Source: JAJFUV01 sp964384215 | GTDB lineage: Bacteria > Acidobacteriota > Terriglobia > Bryobacterales > Bryobacteraceae | Length of the DNA stretch: 64,000 bases | Direction: 5' to 3' | Assembly (NCBI GenBank): GCA_964384215.1 | Contig: CAYLLB010000014.1 | Location: 43,335-107,334 of the forward strand | Shown here: positions 7,579-15,306 of the stretch, one piece after another | Layout of the letters: each line of letters begins with the position of its first letter | Position numbering within the stretch: the stretch's first letter is position 1 | The notes under the pieces: model-generated | The model's database searches: none | Told to the model about the DNA's origin: nothing | Seen by the model: only the letters and a program-made list of their open reading frames with translations | Translations under genes and position numbers: made by a program

Positions 7579-8901
7579 GTGATAGACCCTGTGAAGCTTG
7601 CCTGCTACATTTCCATTGTTCCAGTGTTCAACAAAGCCTACGCCAACTGGATATACCGCTGGGAACGGCAACTCGCAAACCTGGATGGCAATCGCGTGAT
7701 ACGGCCGCTCGAGTGGGGCTTTGACTGGATCGCGCCGTTCCTGGAGGCGCACGGCTTCGGCTCCTACCAGCCTACGCCGGAGCAGGCACAGGACAGCACA
7801 ACGGCCGAGGCGGCCATGTTGCGCATCAACGGACTGCTGCTTGAGCACAGCGATGTTTTCTTCGGCTACGAGGTGCCCACCGACTTCCGGATTGAAGAGC
7901 GTTATCCGGAACTTTTCCCCACCAACGTGCGTCCGGAAACACTCGCCAAAGGCGCCGCGCTCAAGCGGCAAGCTGCCGAGGGCAAGCTCAAGAGAGCGCA
8001 GTTCCTGCGTTTCACTTCGCCCGAACGAACGCCCTACGCGGAAAATAACCTTGTAAACGCCCGCTGGTATCCGGCGCCGGGGCACAAGGACGCCAAGCGG
8101 CCCAAGCAGGCCATCGTGGTGATACCGCAGTGGAATGCCGACGCCTTCAGCCACAACGCCCTGTGTCCCATCTTCAATAAGTTCGGCGTCTCAGCCCTGC
8201 GGCTCTCCATGCCGTACCACGACATCCGCCGCCCCGGTGAATTGCAGCGCTCTGACTACGTCATGAGCGCCAACATTGGCCGCACGATGCCGGCCTGCCG
8301 CCAGGCGGTGGTCGATATTCGGTGTTGTCTGGACTGACTGGAACAGCGGGGCTACGAGCACTTGGGTGTGCTCGGCACCAGCCTTGGCTCCTGCTATGCG
8401 TGGATGGCGTCCACGCATGATCCCCGGCCGCGCGTGAACGTTTTCAACCACGTCTCGACGTTGTTTGGCGATGTGGCCTGGACCGGCCAGAGCACGCTCC
8501 ACATTCGCGCTGGCCTGGAGGCCGCCGGCCTGACCCACGAGCGGATGCGCAAGCTATGGGCGGCCATCAGTCCGTGCAGTTACTATCACAAGATTGCGAG
8601 CCAAGAGGCGTATGGGTGCCAGAAACGCGTCCTAATCAACTACGCGCTGTATGATCTGACTTTCCCACTCGAGTACTCCTTAGAAGTGGTCAACTCCCTC
8701 AAGGAACTCGGCCTCGATCTCGAAGTGCACGCGCTGCCCTGGGGCCACTACACCACCGGCGAGACTCCGTTCCAGTACATCGATGGCTGGTTGATGAGTT
8801 CGTTTGTCTACCGGGCTTTCAAGGCGCTACCTGAGGGGAAGGTGGGACTCGATGCCACGGCCATCCCCGCCAATGCGGAGGAGGAGGCACTCACACGCTA
8901 G
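7579..8901 (+). pseudogene. Alpha/beta hydrolase (ABHD18-like), interrupted by an in-frame TGA
   Basis: Two adjacent open stretches in the same frame (7579-8334 and 8338-8901) together encode one 439-residue alpha/beta hydrolase-like protein, separated only by a TGA at 8335-8337. The sequence before it ends DIRCCLD and that after it begins LEQRGYEHLGVLGTSLGS, which contains the nucleophile elbow G-T-S-L-G. A tryptophan would fit the stop position (TGG to TGA). The C-terminal half includes a histidine in LPWGHYTTGE that may complete the triad. The likely start is the GTG at 7579, with another GTG at 7591. Other genes here use TGA as a normal stop, so genome-wide recoding is excluded. This is a recent nonsense mutation or a sequence error; without readthrough the active site is lost. 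Confidence 0.7.
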
Positions 8902-9035
8902 TCCAGGCGGTCCAGGCCAAGTCGGAGCAGCTTTGCCGGGTGTCTCGCCGAATTCGAGGCCGGGCACGTCAGCACTGACTACCATGGCATTGAGATCGAG
9001 CAGTGAGGGTAAGTCTGTTGGTCTTTGAAAAGGAG

Positions 9036-9112
9036 TGGTACGCCCGCGCAGATTCGAACTGCGGACCTCTTGCTCCGGAGGCAAGCGCTCTATCCAGCTG
9101 AGCTACGGGCGC
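9036..9112 (-). tRNA. tRNA-Arg(CCG)
   Basis: The minus strand folds into a full 77-nt cloverleaf. The acceptor arm GCGCCCG pairs with CGGGCGT (first pair G-U), the D stem is GCTC/GAGC, and the anticodon stem CTTGC/GCAAG closes the loop CTCCGGA with anticodon CCG at 9078-9076, reading the arginine codon CGG. The T arm is CGCAG-TTCGAAT-CTGCG and the CCA end is encoded. The 134 bases between the hydrolase gene and this tRNA hold nothing else that I recognise. Confidence 0.97.
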
Positions 9113-9158
9113 AACTAATACGTTTGTACGGGAAGCGTGGCGAGGAAGGGAAGCGCGC

Positions 9159-9746
9159 CTATGTGGTTTTCTTTTTCGCCGCAGTTTTTCGCACTGCGCC
9201 GGACCTCTTTGCAGCAGGTGTCGCGCCCTGGTTGAGCAGCGGCCCAATGATGCCGCGCAGCACTTTCTCTTCGTCTTTGAAAAACTCGTCGTCCTCTCCG
9301 CCGCGGAGCGCGCGCACAATGCCTTTGCGGTCGATGACCATCACTTGCGGCACGAGCAAGCGGATTTGTGGGGGGTGCTCCATGAATGCTACTGCCGCGT
9401 TGTACTCGCTGTAACCCACGGGGTAGGAAGCGCCGGTTTCGGCCACGAATCCCGGCAAGCCCAATTTCGGCATGAGATCGATGGCTACGCCGATACACTG
9501 CAACCCCTTCGGGCCCCACTCATTCTGCAGTTTCGTCAGCACCTTGGAGGCCGCTTTGCAGTGGGGACATGTGGTGAGGAGAAACTCGATGGCGACCACC
9601 TTGCCTCGCATGTGGCTCAGCAGAATCTGGCTGTCGTCGACCATGCGGATGGAGAACTCAGGCGCCGGACGCGGAATATTACCGGCCTGAGCCAGCGGAA
9701 ACACGGTTGCCAAGGGCAATAGGGCGGTAAGAAAGCGGCGAGTCAC
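9159..9746 (-). CDS. Exported redoxin / TlpA-like thioredoxin-fold protein
   Basis: This 195-residue protein has an N-terminal signal peptide (about residues 1-21, ending AQA-G) and a thioredoxin-fold domain with C60-P-H-C63 as the redox pair, in a context typical of AhpC/TSA or TlpA-type redoxins (GKVVAIEFLLTTCPHCKAAS). It is probably a periplasmic disulfide reductase or peroxiredoxin-like protein. The C-terminus, after about residue 175, is a lysine- and alanine-rich tail (AAKKKTT). It lies 23 bases after the peptidase-like gene on the same strand and may share its transcript. Confidence 0.82.
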   Translation of the reverse strand: MTRRFLTALLPLATVFPLAQAGNIPRPAPEFSIRMVDDSQILLSHMRGKVVAIEFLLTTCPHCKAASKVLTKLQNEWGPKGLQCIGVAIDLMPKLGLPGFVAETGASYPVGYSEYNAAVAFMEHPPQIRLLVPQVMVIDRKGIVRALRGGEDDEFFKDEEKVLRGIIGPLLNQGATPAAKRSGAVRKTAAKKKTT

Positions 9747-9769
9747 AGGTCCTCCTTATGCAAATCAGT

Positions 9770-11014
9770 TTACCGCAGGGCGACGGCTTCCTCGGCCGAT
9801 TGCATGCCTTCCAGTGATGAGACGCGCGAATCCGACAAACGTAACACGAAATAGCCGTCATCGCCGCGGCCTGCCAGCACGGCAGGAGTTTCAGAACTGA
9901 TTTCCATCTTCTTCCACTTCTTTTTCAGGATGTGCGCGTAGGAAGCCATGAAGCGCCTGGCGGCCTCCGCGCTGTCCCAATCGGAGGCGTAGGAGAGTAC
10001 CGTGCCGCTACGGTCCTTGCGCTCCCAGAGCCGGTAAGCGCCTCCCCGCCAGTGCGCGGCGAGTTCCGGCGCCTCCGCTTGCATCCCGAATTGCCGCAGC
10101 AGGATCCGGTGATCCAGTTCTCCGAAAGTGCCTTCGGTGAGCATCTTGCATTCCTTCGCGCGAGGGGGCTTCGGTACTGGGGGCGCCGTGGGCTCCAGGT
10201 GCGAAAAGTACTTGTCCGGATGCAGGATCTGCTGTGCGGAGGACGGTGGGCGGCTGAAGACTTCGCTGAATCCCTCCTGGCCCAGTTTCTCTAAAACGGC
10301 GTGCTGGAACAACAGGCCATAGGTGTAAGGGAACAGCATGGTCTCCCGTATGTACAGCGGCGCCGCGTCGAAGACGGGGAACTGGCCGGCGGAAAGTTCC
10401 TCCGTGCGGCGAACCACGTCGACCATCCCTTGGGACCCTTTGAGCGACTGCCCCATCTGCCGCGCCATGTATTCCGACATGAGCCACGCGGCCTGGCCTT
10501 CCATTACGGCCATGCGCGCCAGAGAACTGTCGTCGTTCGTACTGCCTTTGCGGATGTACTTCTCCAGGCGAAAATGTTGGTCGGCCAGCGCGTGCGCCAG
10601 TTCGTGCACCAGCGCCACCCGCTGCAAATCTCCTGGCGCCGATTCCAGCACGAACAGCTTCTTCTTCCGGAAATCGTAAAATGCGGCTGCCTGCTCCGTG
10701 AATAGGTCGATCGTGTTGCTGGCCAGATCGTAATCCTGAGGGACAAAGCCGAACTTCTTCAGCACCAACTCTTCGGCGCGGATCTCTTCGGGCGACATCT
10801 CTTCCTTTAGACGGTCCCTCAGGAACTTGTTCACCTCCGGCTTCGTGATGGGCGCATACTCCACCTTCTTGAGGAACTTCAGGCCGGTGATACGGGTCAG
10901 TTCGGCCGTGATCTCGTTGATCTGCCCGAACAGGGCGTTGTTCTGATCGTTTTGCGCGCTCGCGGGTGCAAGTGTCGCGGCCAGGGCCATTAGGGGAATC
11001 AGGAAGCGTGACAT
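9770..11014 (-). CDS. Secreted zinc metallopeptidase-like protein (HExxH)
   Basis: This 414-residue protein has a signal peptide (residues 1-20, ending ASA-Q) and a zinc-binding H137-E-L-A-H141 motif in the context RVALVHELAHALADQHF. The glutamate-rich helix MAVMEGQAAWLMSEYMARQ downstream may give the third ligand, as in gluzincin-type peptidases. No standard peptidase family name can be given from sight. Related HELxHALxDQHF proteins are frequent and uncharacterised in Acidobacteria. It probably acts in the periplasm or outside the cell. The gene lies just upstream of the redoxin on the same strand. Confidence 0.72.
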   Translation of the reverse strand: MSRFLIPLMALAATLAPASAQNDQNNALFGQINEITAELTRITGLKFLKKVEYAPITKPEVNKFLRDRLKEEMSPEEIRAEELVLKKFGFVPQDYDLASNTIDLFTEQAAAFYDFRKKKLFVLESAPGDLQRVALVHELAHALADQHFRLEKYIRKGSTNDDSSLARMAVMEGQAAWLMSEYMARQMGQSLKGSQGMVDVVRRTEELSAGQFPVFDAAPLYIRETMLFPYTYGLLFQHAVLEKLGQEGFSEVFSRPPSSAQQILHPDKYFSHLEPTAPPVPKPPRAKECKMLTEGTFGELDHRILLRQFGMQAEAPELAAHWRGGAYRLWERKDRSGTVLSYASDWDSAEAARRFMASYAHILKKKWKKMEISSETPAVLAGRGDDGYFVLRLSDSRVSSLEGMQSAEEAVALR

Positions 11015-11088
11015 GAGTGCCTAAACCTTAACGATAACTGCGCTACAATGTTACTTTCCACTCTAGGAAGAGACTGAGGAGATCCATT

Positions 11089-11220
11089 TTGGCCGACGAG
11101 AAAATTTACAAAGCGGAATATGTGGGTAGCGGGACATTCATCATTTCCAAGCCGAAGCGCAACCGCCGCAAGGCAAGGCAGGCGCGTGTCCGCTGCCCGC
11201 AGCGCGGCGCCCGCAAGTAG
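11089..11220 (+). CDS. Unrecognised small basic protein, 43 residues
   Basis: A short reading frame starts at a TTG nine bases after GAGGAG, a strong ribosome-binding site, and a TACAAT box lies about 40 bases upstream at 11045-11050. The protein begins MADEKIYKAEYVGSGTFIIS and ends in a highly basic half containing KPKRNRRKARQARVR and one cysteine. Ten arginines and several lysines suggest binding to RNA, DNA or the ribosome. It is followed at once by a hairpin that would end its transcript. Divergent from the peptidase gene and convergent with kdpE, it stands alone. I do not recognise a family. Confidence 0.6.
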   Translation: MADEKIYKAEYVGSGTFIISKPKRNRRKARQARVRCPQRGARK

Positions 11221-11238
11221 CCCCATCGTCAGCAGCAA

Positions 11239-11261
11239 GCCGCCATCGTTCCGGTGGCGGC
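11239..11261. terminator. Bidirectional hairpin between the small basic protein gene and kdpE
   Basis: GCCGCCA (11239-11245) pairs with TGGCGGC (11255-11261), with extra inner pairs. It lies 19 bases after the stop of the small gene and four bases past the end of kdpE, which converge here. There is no clear T-run on either side, so termination strength is uncertain. Confidence 0.45.
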
Positions 11262-11265
11262 CCCA

Positions 11266-11967
11266 TCACTCGGCCAAGAGGCGGTAGCCGACGCCTGGTT
11301 CGGTCAGAAGGCGGCGAGGGCGCGCCGGTTCCGATTCCAACTTGCGACGCAATTGGGCCATGTATACGCGCAGGTACTGAGCCTCTTCGGTGTGATTGGG
11401 ACCCCAGACTTCCGACAATAATTGACGCTGGGTGAGTACTTTGCCTGCATGACGGATCAACGTCTGCAGCAGCCGGTACTCAATGGGCGTCAAGTGTACT
11501 TCCTTCCCTTGCACGAGAACCAGGCGCTTGTCCAGGTCCACTTCGATCTCTCCCGTGCGAAACACTGTCCCGGTCGCCTGGTCTCCGGCCGGTGCGGAGC
11601 GCCGCAACGCGGCACGGATGCGAGCCAACAGTTCGCCTACCGCAAACGGTTTGCTAACGTAGTCATCCGCCCCTTCGTCGAGCGCCTGGATCTTATCCTT
11701 CTCCTGTCCGCGAGCGGAGAGAACCACGATGGGCACCCGGCTCCATCCCCTGATGTTCCGGATTACTTCCAATCCATCACGGTCGGGCAAACCAAGATCG
11801 AGCAGCACTAGATCCGGCTGTCTTGCTGCGGTCTGCGCGAGCCCCTCTTGCGCTGTCAGGGCTTCGTGGTACCGGTACTGCTCTGCTATCAGCGCGGCAC
11901 GGAGGAACCGGCGGATCTGCGCGTCATCCTCGATCACCAGAATTTCGGGCCGAACCGGGTCGCTCAT
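11266..11967 (-). CDS. kdpE: Response regulator KdpE (OmpR family)
   Basis: This 233-residue regulator has a receiver domain (about residues 8-120) with the acidic pair ED-D at 13-15, phospho-acceptor D57 in LVLLDLGLP, and the K of VSKPF, followed by an OmpR-type winged-helix domain (about 135-230) containing VHLTPIEYRLLQTLIRHAGK. With KdpD it turns on the kdp genes when K+ or turgor is low. Its start overlaps the kdpD stop by ATGA. It is the last gene of the kdpFABCDE operon. Confidence 0.95.
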   Translation of the reverse strand: MSDPVRPEILVIEDDAQIRRFLRAALIAEQYRYHEALTAQEGLAQTAARQPDLVLLDLGLPDRDGLEVIRNIRGWSRVPIVVLSARGQEKDKIQALDEGADDYVSKPFAVGELLARIRAALRRSAPAGDQATGTVFRTGEIEVDLDKRLVLVQGKEVHLTPIEYRLLQTLIRHAGKVLTQRQLLSEVWGPNHTEEAQYLRVYMAQLRRKLESEPARPRRLLTEPGVGYRLLAE

Positions 11968-14660
11968 TGCGCCTCCGCTTCAAGGGCCGGGTCCGCCGCC
12001 GGCGGTGTGCCGCCAATGGGGATGCGCAGCCGCATGACAGCTCCGCCGCCCTCTCGATTTGCGGCTTCGATGGTGCCTGCGTGCGCCGTCACGATTGCCT
12101 GGCAAATCGCCAGCCCAAGTCCCGCTCCGCGGACGCCTTCGGCCTTACCACGATAGAACTTCTCGAAGACACGGGTTTGTTCACCTTCGGCGAAACCTGG
12201 TCCGCGGTCCATCACCTCGACCACGACTTCGGCTCGTTCCGGACGGGCCTCGATCTCGATGGGAGAGCCCGCAGGTGTGTACTTCGCCGCGTTTTCCAGA
12301 AGATTGATGAACACCTGTTCGAGCAGTACGTCATCCACGGCGACCAAGGGCAAGTCCGCGGGCAGCCGTGTTTCAACCGGCCGGCCGCGAAACGAGCGCT
12401 CCACGCGGTTCAGGGCCGCTCCGATTATTTCCTCCAGCGGATGCCACTCGCGCCGCACTTCCACCGAGCCGGATTCCAGTCGCGTCATTTCCAGCAGGTT
12501 GTTGACCAGGCAGTTCAGGCGCTCTGCCTCGTCGGCTATGCTCTCCAGCAAGTCTTGCCGCGTGGCCGCGTCGAGGTGCTCGCCTTGAGATAACAGACTC
12601 GTCGCGGCGCCCGTGATGGAGGCCATCGGCGTGCGCAGATCGTGTGATACCGCGCTCAACAGGCTGCTACGCATCTGCTCGGTCTTGATGCGAACTTCAG
12701 CCTCGCGAGCCTTGGCGGCCGCCGCCGCCCGCTCCATGGCCGCGGCGGTTTGGCTGGCGAAGATCTCCAACAAGTAACGCTGTTCCGGGGAGGCCGCGAT
12801 CTTCTCTGTGCCGTCGAGCACCGCCATGACCCCCACCACCCGCTGGGATACCTTCAGCGGTACGTAGAGTGCCGACGCGCCCGGAAGTGTGTCCATCCCC
12901 CGGCCGGCGCTCTGGCCATGATCGAACACCCATTGTGCGATGGCTTCCTCGCTCATCGGGATTGGAAGCCGGTCCGTCGTGCGGCGCCTGAACGAGATGC
13001 GGCCGTCCTCGGGAAGGAAGATGACCACCTCGGCGCCGAAGACTTCCTTCGTGATTCCGGTCGCGATGCGGGCTGCTTCAAAGGCCCGGGACTCGCCCGA
13101 CAACTCCTTGGTGAGCCGGTAGAGTGCCTGTGTACGCGCCGCGCGATCCGTTGCATATTCGGTTTGCAGGCGAATCCGTACCGTCAGGCTGGCGACGATC
13201 ATGCTTACCGTCAACATTCCCGCGAACGTCACCAGGTACTCGTAGTCGGAAACCACGAAAGTGAGGTACGGGGGAATACAGAAGAAATCGAACGCCGCCA
13301 CACTCAGCACCGATGAGAAGAACGCCACCCGCCGGCTGGTTCGCATGGCCACGGCCACGACGCCGAGCAGATAGATCATGACCAGATTGGTGGGCGTGAG
13401 GATGGAGCGCAACGCGGTCGAGAATGCCGTGCAAAGCGCCACAATCGCGGCGGCAAGGGCATACTCTTTCCATCCGGGGGATTGTCCCCGCGTCGCGCCC
13501 AAAGCCATCAATGGTGCGCTCACGTCGCCGCTTATGGCGTAAATCTCGATGTCGCCGCTGCCTTCGATCAACTTGTCGAGAATAGAGCCGTGCAGGATGC
13601 GCTTCCACAACGGCCCGGCCTGCTTGCCGATGACGATCTTCGAGACGTTCTTTGCGCGGGCGTAACGCAGCACCGCTTCAGCCACCTGGGACCCTTGGAG
13701 CGTCACGGTCTCAGCGCCTAATTGCTCGGCCAGCCGCAGGGCAGCCAGTACCCGGTCCCGCACTTCCTGGGGCAGGGAGGCATAATCCGGCGTTTCAACG
13801 AAAGCTACGATCCATTCGGCGTCGAGACGGTCCGCCATGCGCTTAGTGGCGCGGATGAGCCGGGCGGAATAGGGACTTGGCCCGATGCAGACGATCAGAC
13901 GCTCCGTGACAGGCCAGGTGGGCTGAATCGCGTGGCTGTGCCGGTAATCGCGCATCTGTGCGTCAACCCGGTCCGCCGTGCGGCGCAGGGCCATTTCGCG
14001 AAGCGCAATCAGGTTCCCCTGGCGGAAGAAGTTCTGCATGGCGCGTTGCGCCTGATCCGGAATGTAGACCTTACCCTCCTCCATCCGGTGCAGCAATTCG
14101 TTCACGGGCAGGTCGACCAGTTCGATTTCGTCAGCCTGGTCGAGCACAGAATCGGGGATTGTCTCGCGGACCACCACGCTGGTGATTTGCGTGACCACGT
14201 CGTTGAGGCTGTCGAGGTGCTGGACGTTCAACGTCGTGTAGACGTCGATTCCTGCGTCGACCAGCTCCAGCACATCTTGCCAGCGCTTGACGTGGCGCGA
14301 ACCCGGCGCGTTGGTGTGTGCCAGTTCGTCCACCAACAGGAGCGCTGGCCTTCTGGCGAGTGCCGCGTCCAGGTCGAATTCCTCCAGAAGTGTGTTGCGA
14401 TAGGCCGTCTGGCGCCGCGGCAGGAGTTCCAAACCTTCGAGCAAAACTTCCGTTTCCTTGCGTCCGTGGGTCGCGACATAGCCGGCCACCACGTCGACGC
14501 CGGCTTTCTTCCTCAATCTCGCGTCCTCCAGCATCGCATAGGTCTTGCCCACGCCGGGCGCGGAACCGAAGAACACCTTCAGCCGCCCTCGCGTTCGCTT
14601 GTGGTCTTCTTCCTTGACGCGAGCCAGTAGTTCGTCGGGATTCGGGCGCTCAGGAACCAT
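11964..14660 (-). CDS. kdpD: Sensor histidine kinase KdpD
   Basis: This 898-residue membrane sensor has the full KdpD layout. The N-terminal KdpD domain has a Walker A motif GSAPGVGKT at 32-40, and a universal-stress-protein-like domain follows at about 250-375. Four transmembrane helices at about 400-495 (DUF4118-like) are followed by a GAF-like domain at about 520-645, a HisKA domain with phospho-accepting H673 in SAVSHDLRTP, and a C-terminal ATPase domain ending near GAGLGLAICQAIV. It senses K+ limitation and phosphorylates KdpE. It starts one base past kdpC. Confidence 0.96.
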   Translation of the reverse strand: MVPERPNPDELLARVKEEDHKRTRGRLKVFFGSAPGVGKTYAMLEDARLRKKAGVDVVAGYVATHGRKETEVLLEGLELLPRRQTAYRNTLLEEFDLDAALARRPALLLVDELAHTNAPGSRHVKRWQDVLELVDAGIDVYTTLNVQHLDSLNDVVTQITSVVVRETIPDSVLDQADEIELVDLPVNELLHRMEEGKVYIPDQAQRAMQNFFRQGNLIALREMALRRTADRVDAQMRDYRHSHAIQPTWPVTERLIVCIGPSPYSARLIRATKRMADRLDAEWIVAFVETPDYASLPQEVRDRVLAALRLAEQLGAETVTLQGSQVAEAVLRYARAKNVSKIVIGKQAGPLWKRILHGSILDKLIEGSGDIEIYAISGDVSAPLMALGATRGQSPGWKEYALAAAIVALCTAFSTALRSILTPTNLVMIYLLGVVAVAMRTSRRVAFFSSVLSVAAFDFFCIPPYLTFVVSDYEYLVTFAGMLTVSMIVASLTVRIRLQTEYATDRAARTQALYRLTKELSGESRAFEAARIATGITKEVFGAEVVIFLPEDGRISFRRRTTDRLPIPMSEEAIAQWVFDHGQSAGRGMDTLPGASALYVPLKVSQRVVGVMAVLDGTEKIAASPEQRYLLEIFASQTAAAMERAAAAAKAREAEVRIKTEQMRSSLLSAVSHDLRTPMASITGAATSLLSQGEHLDAATRQDLLESIADEAERLNCLVNNLLEMTRLESGSVEVRREWHPLEEIIGAALNRVERSFRGRPVETRLPADLPLVAVDDVLLEQVFINLLENAAKYTPAGSPIEIEARPERAEVVVEVMDRGPGFAEGEQTRVFEKFYRGKAEGVRGAGLGLAICQAIVTAHAGTIEAANREGGGAVMRLRIPIGGTPPAADPALEAEAQ

Positions 14661-14661
14661 G

Positions 14662-15306
14662 CTAGAAGCTCTTCGACTCTCCCAGGCTTCCCGCTGCCGT
14701 TCCAGTCATCAGATTAGCAGCTTGTGGCATTAGCCGATCCAAAGCTTGATTCAAACGAAAAACGTTCACCCTGGGTTCTCCCAGGAAGCCCCATTGCCGC
14801 TCTTCGGTGCATTGCTCGATCAGGTGGTGCACCACGCGTGGATCCAGACCCCGCGTCCGCGCCACGCGCGCCGCCTGATACGCGGCGCCGGCTGGAGAAA
14901 TGTGCGGGTCCAGGCCGCTCGCGGAGGCGGTCACCAGGTCGATCGGAATGGGCAGCCGGTTTTCGGGGTCCGCTTTCTGCAGCGCCTTGCGCCGGGCGTC
15001 CACCGCTTTCTTCAAATCCGGATTGAACGGCCCGAAATTCGATCCTATCGACGAGGCAGCGTTGTATGGCCCCGGGGTGGTGGCCGAACGACGCGGCCAG
15101 AAGTACTTCGGATCCTCCGTCCAGCGCCCGATCAAGGCCGACCCGTCGATCCGGCCGCCTTTGTATACCAGACTCCCATTCGCCTGCCAGGGGAACAACG
15201 ATTGCGCAATGCCGGTCATCGCCAGCGGGTAAAGCAGTCCCGTCAGCAAGGTGAACAGCAGCAGCATGCCCGCGGCGGTCCGTATGGTCGTCACATCCAC
15301 CTCCAT
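14662..15306 (-). CDS. kdpC: K+-transporting ATPase subunit C
   Basis: This 214-residue subunit has one N-terminal transmembrane helix (about residues 12-35) and an exported domain. It stabilises the KdpA-KdpB complex. Signature pieces are SLFPWQANGSLV, FWPRRSATTPGPYNAASSIG and the C-terminal VTASASGLDPHISPAGAAYQ, all typical of KdpC. The start overlaps the last 16 bases of kdpB. The protein is slightly longer than the 190 residues of E. coli. Confidence 0.95.
   Translation of the reverse strand: MEVDVTTIRTAAGMLLLFTLLTGLLYPLAMTGIAQSLFPWQANGSLVYKGGRIDGSALIGRWTEDPKYFWPRRSATTPGPYNAASSIGSNFGPFNPDLKKAVDARRKALQKADPENRLPIPIDLVTASASGLDPHISPAGAAYQAARVARTRGLDPRVVHHLIEQCTEERQWGFLGEPRVNVFRLNQALDRLMPQAANLMTGTAAGSLGESKSF

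Noticed and set aside
8335..8374. Selenocysteine insertion at the TGA with a SECIS-like stem
   Set aside because: The stem is at a plausible distance, but the loop TTGGGT lacks a G in its first two bases, the position fits Trp, and this hydrolase family is not known for selenocysteine. Kept only as a question in the finding.
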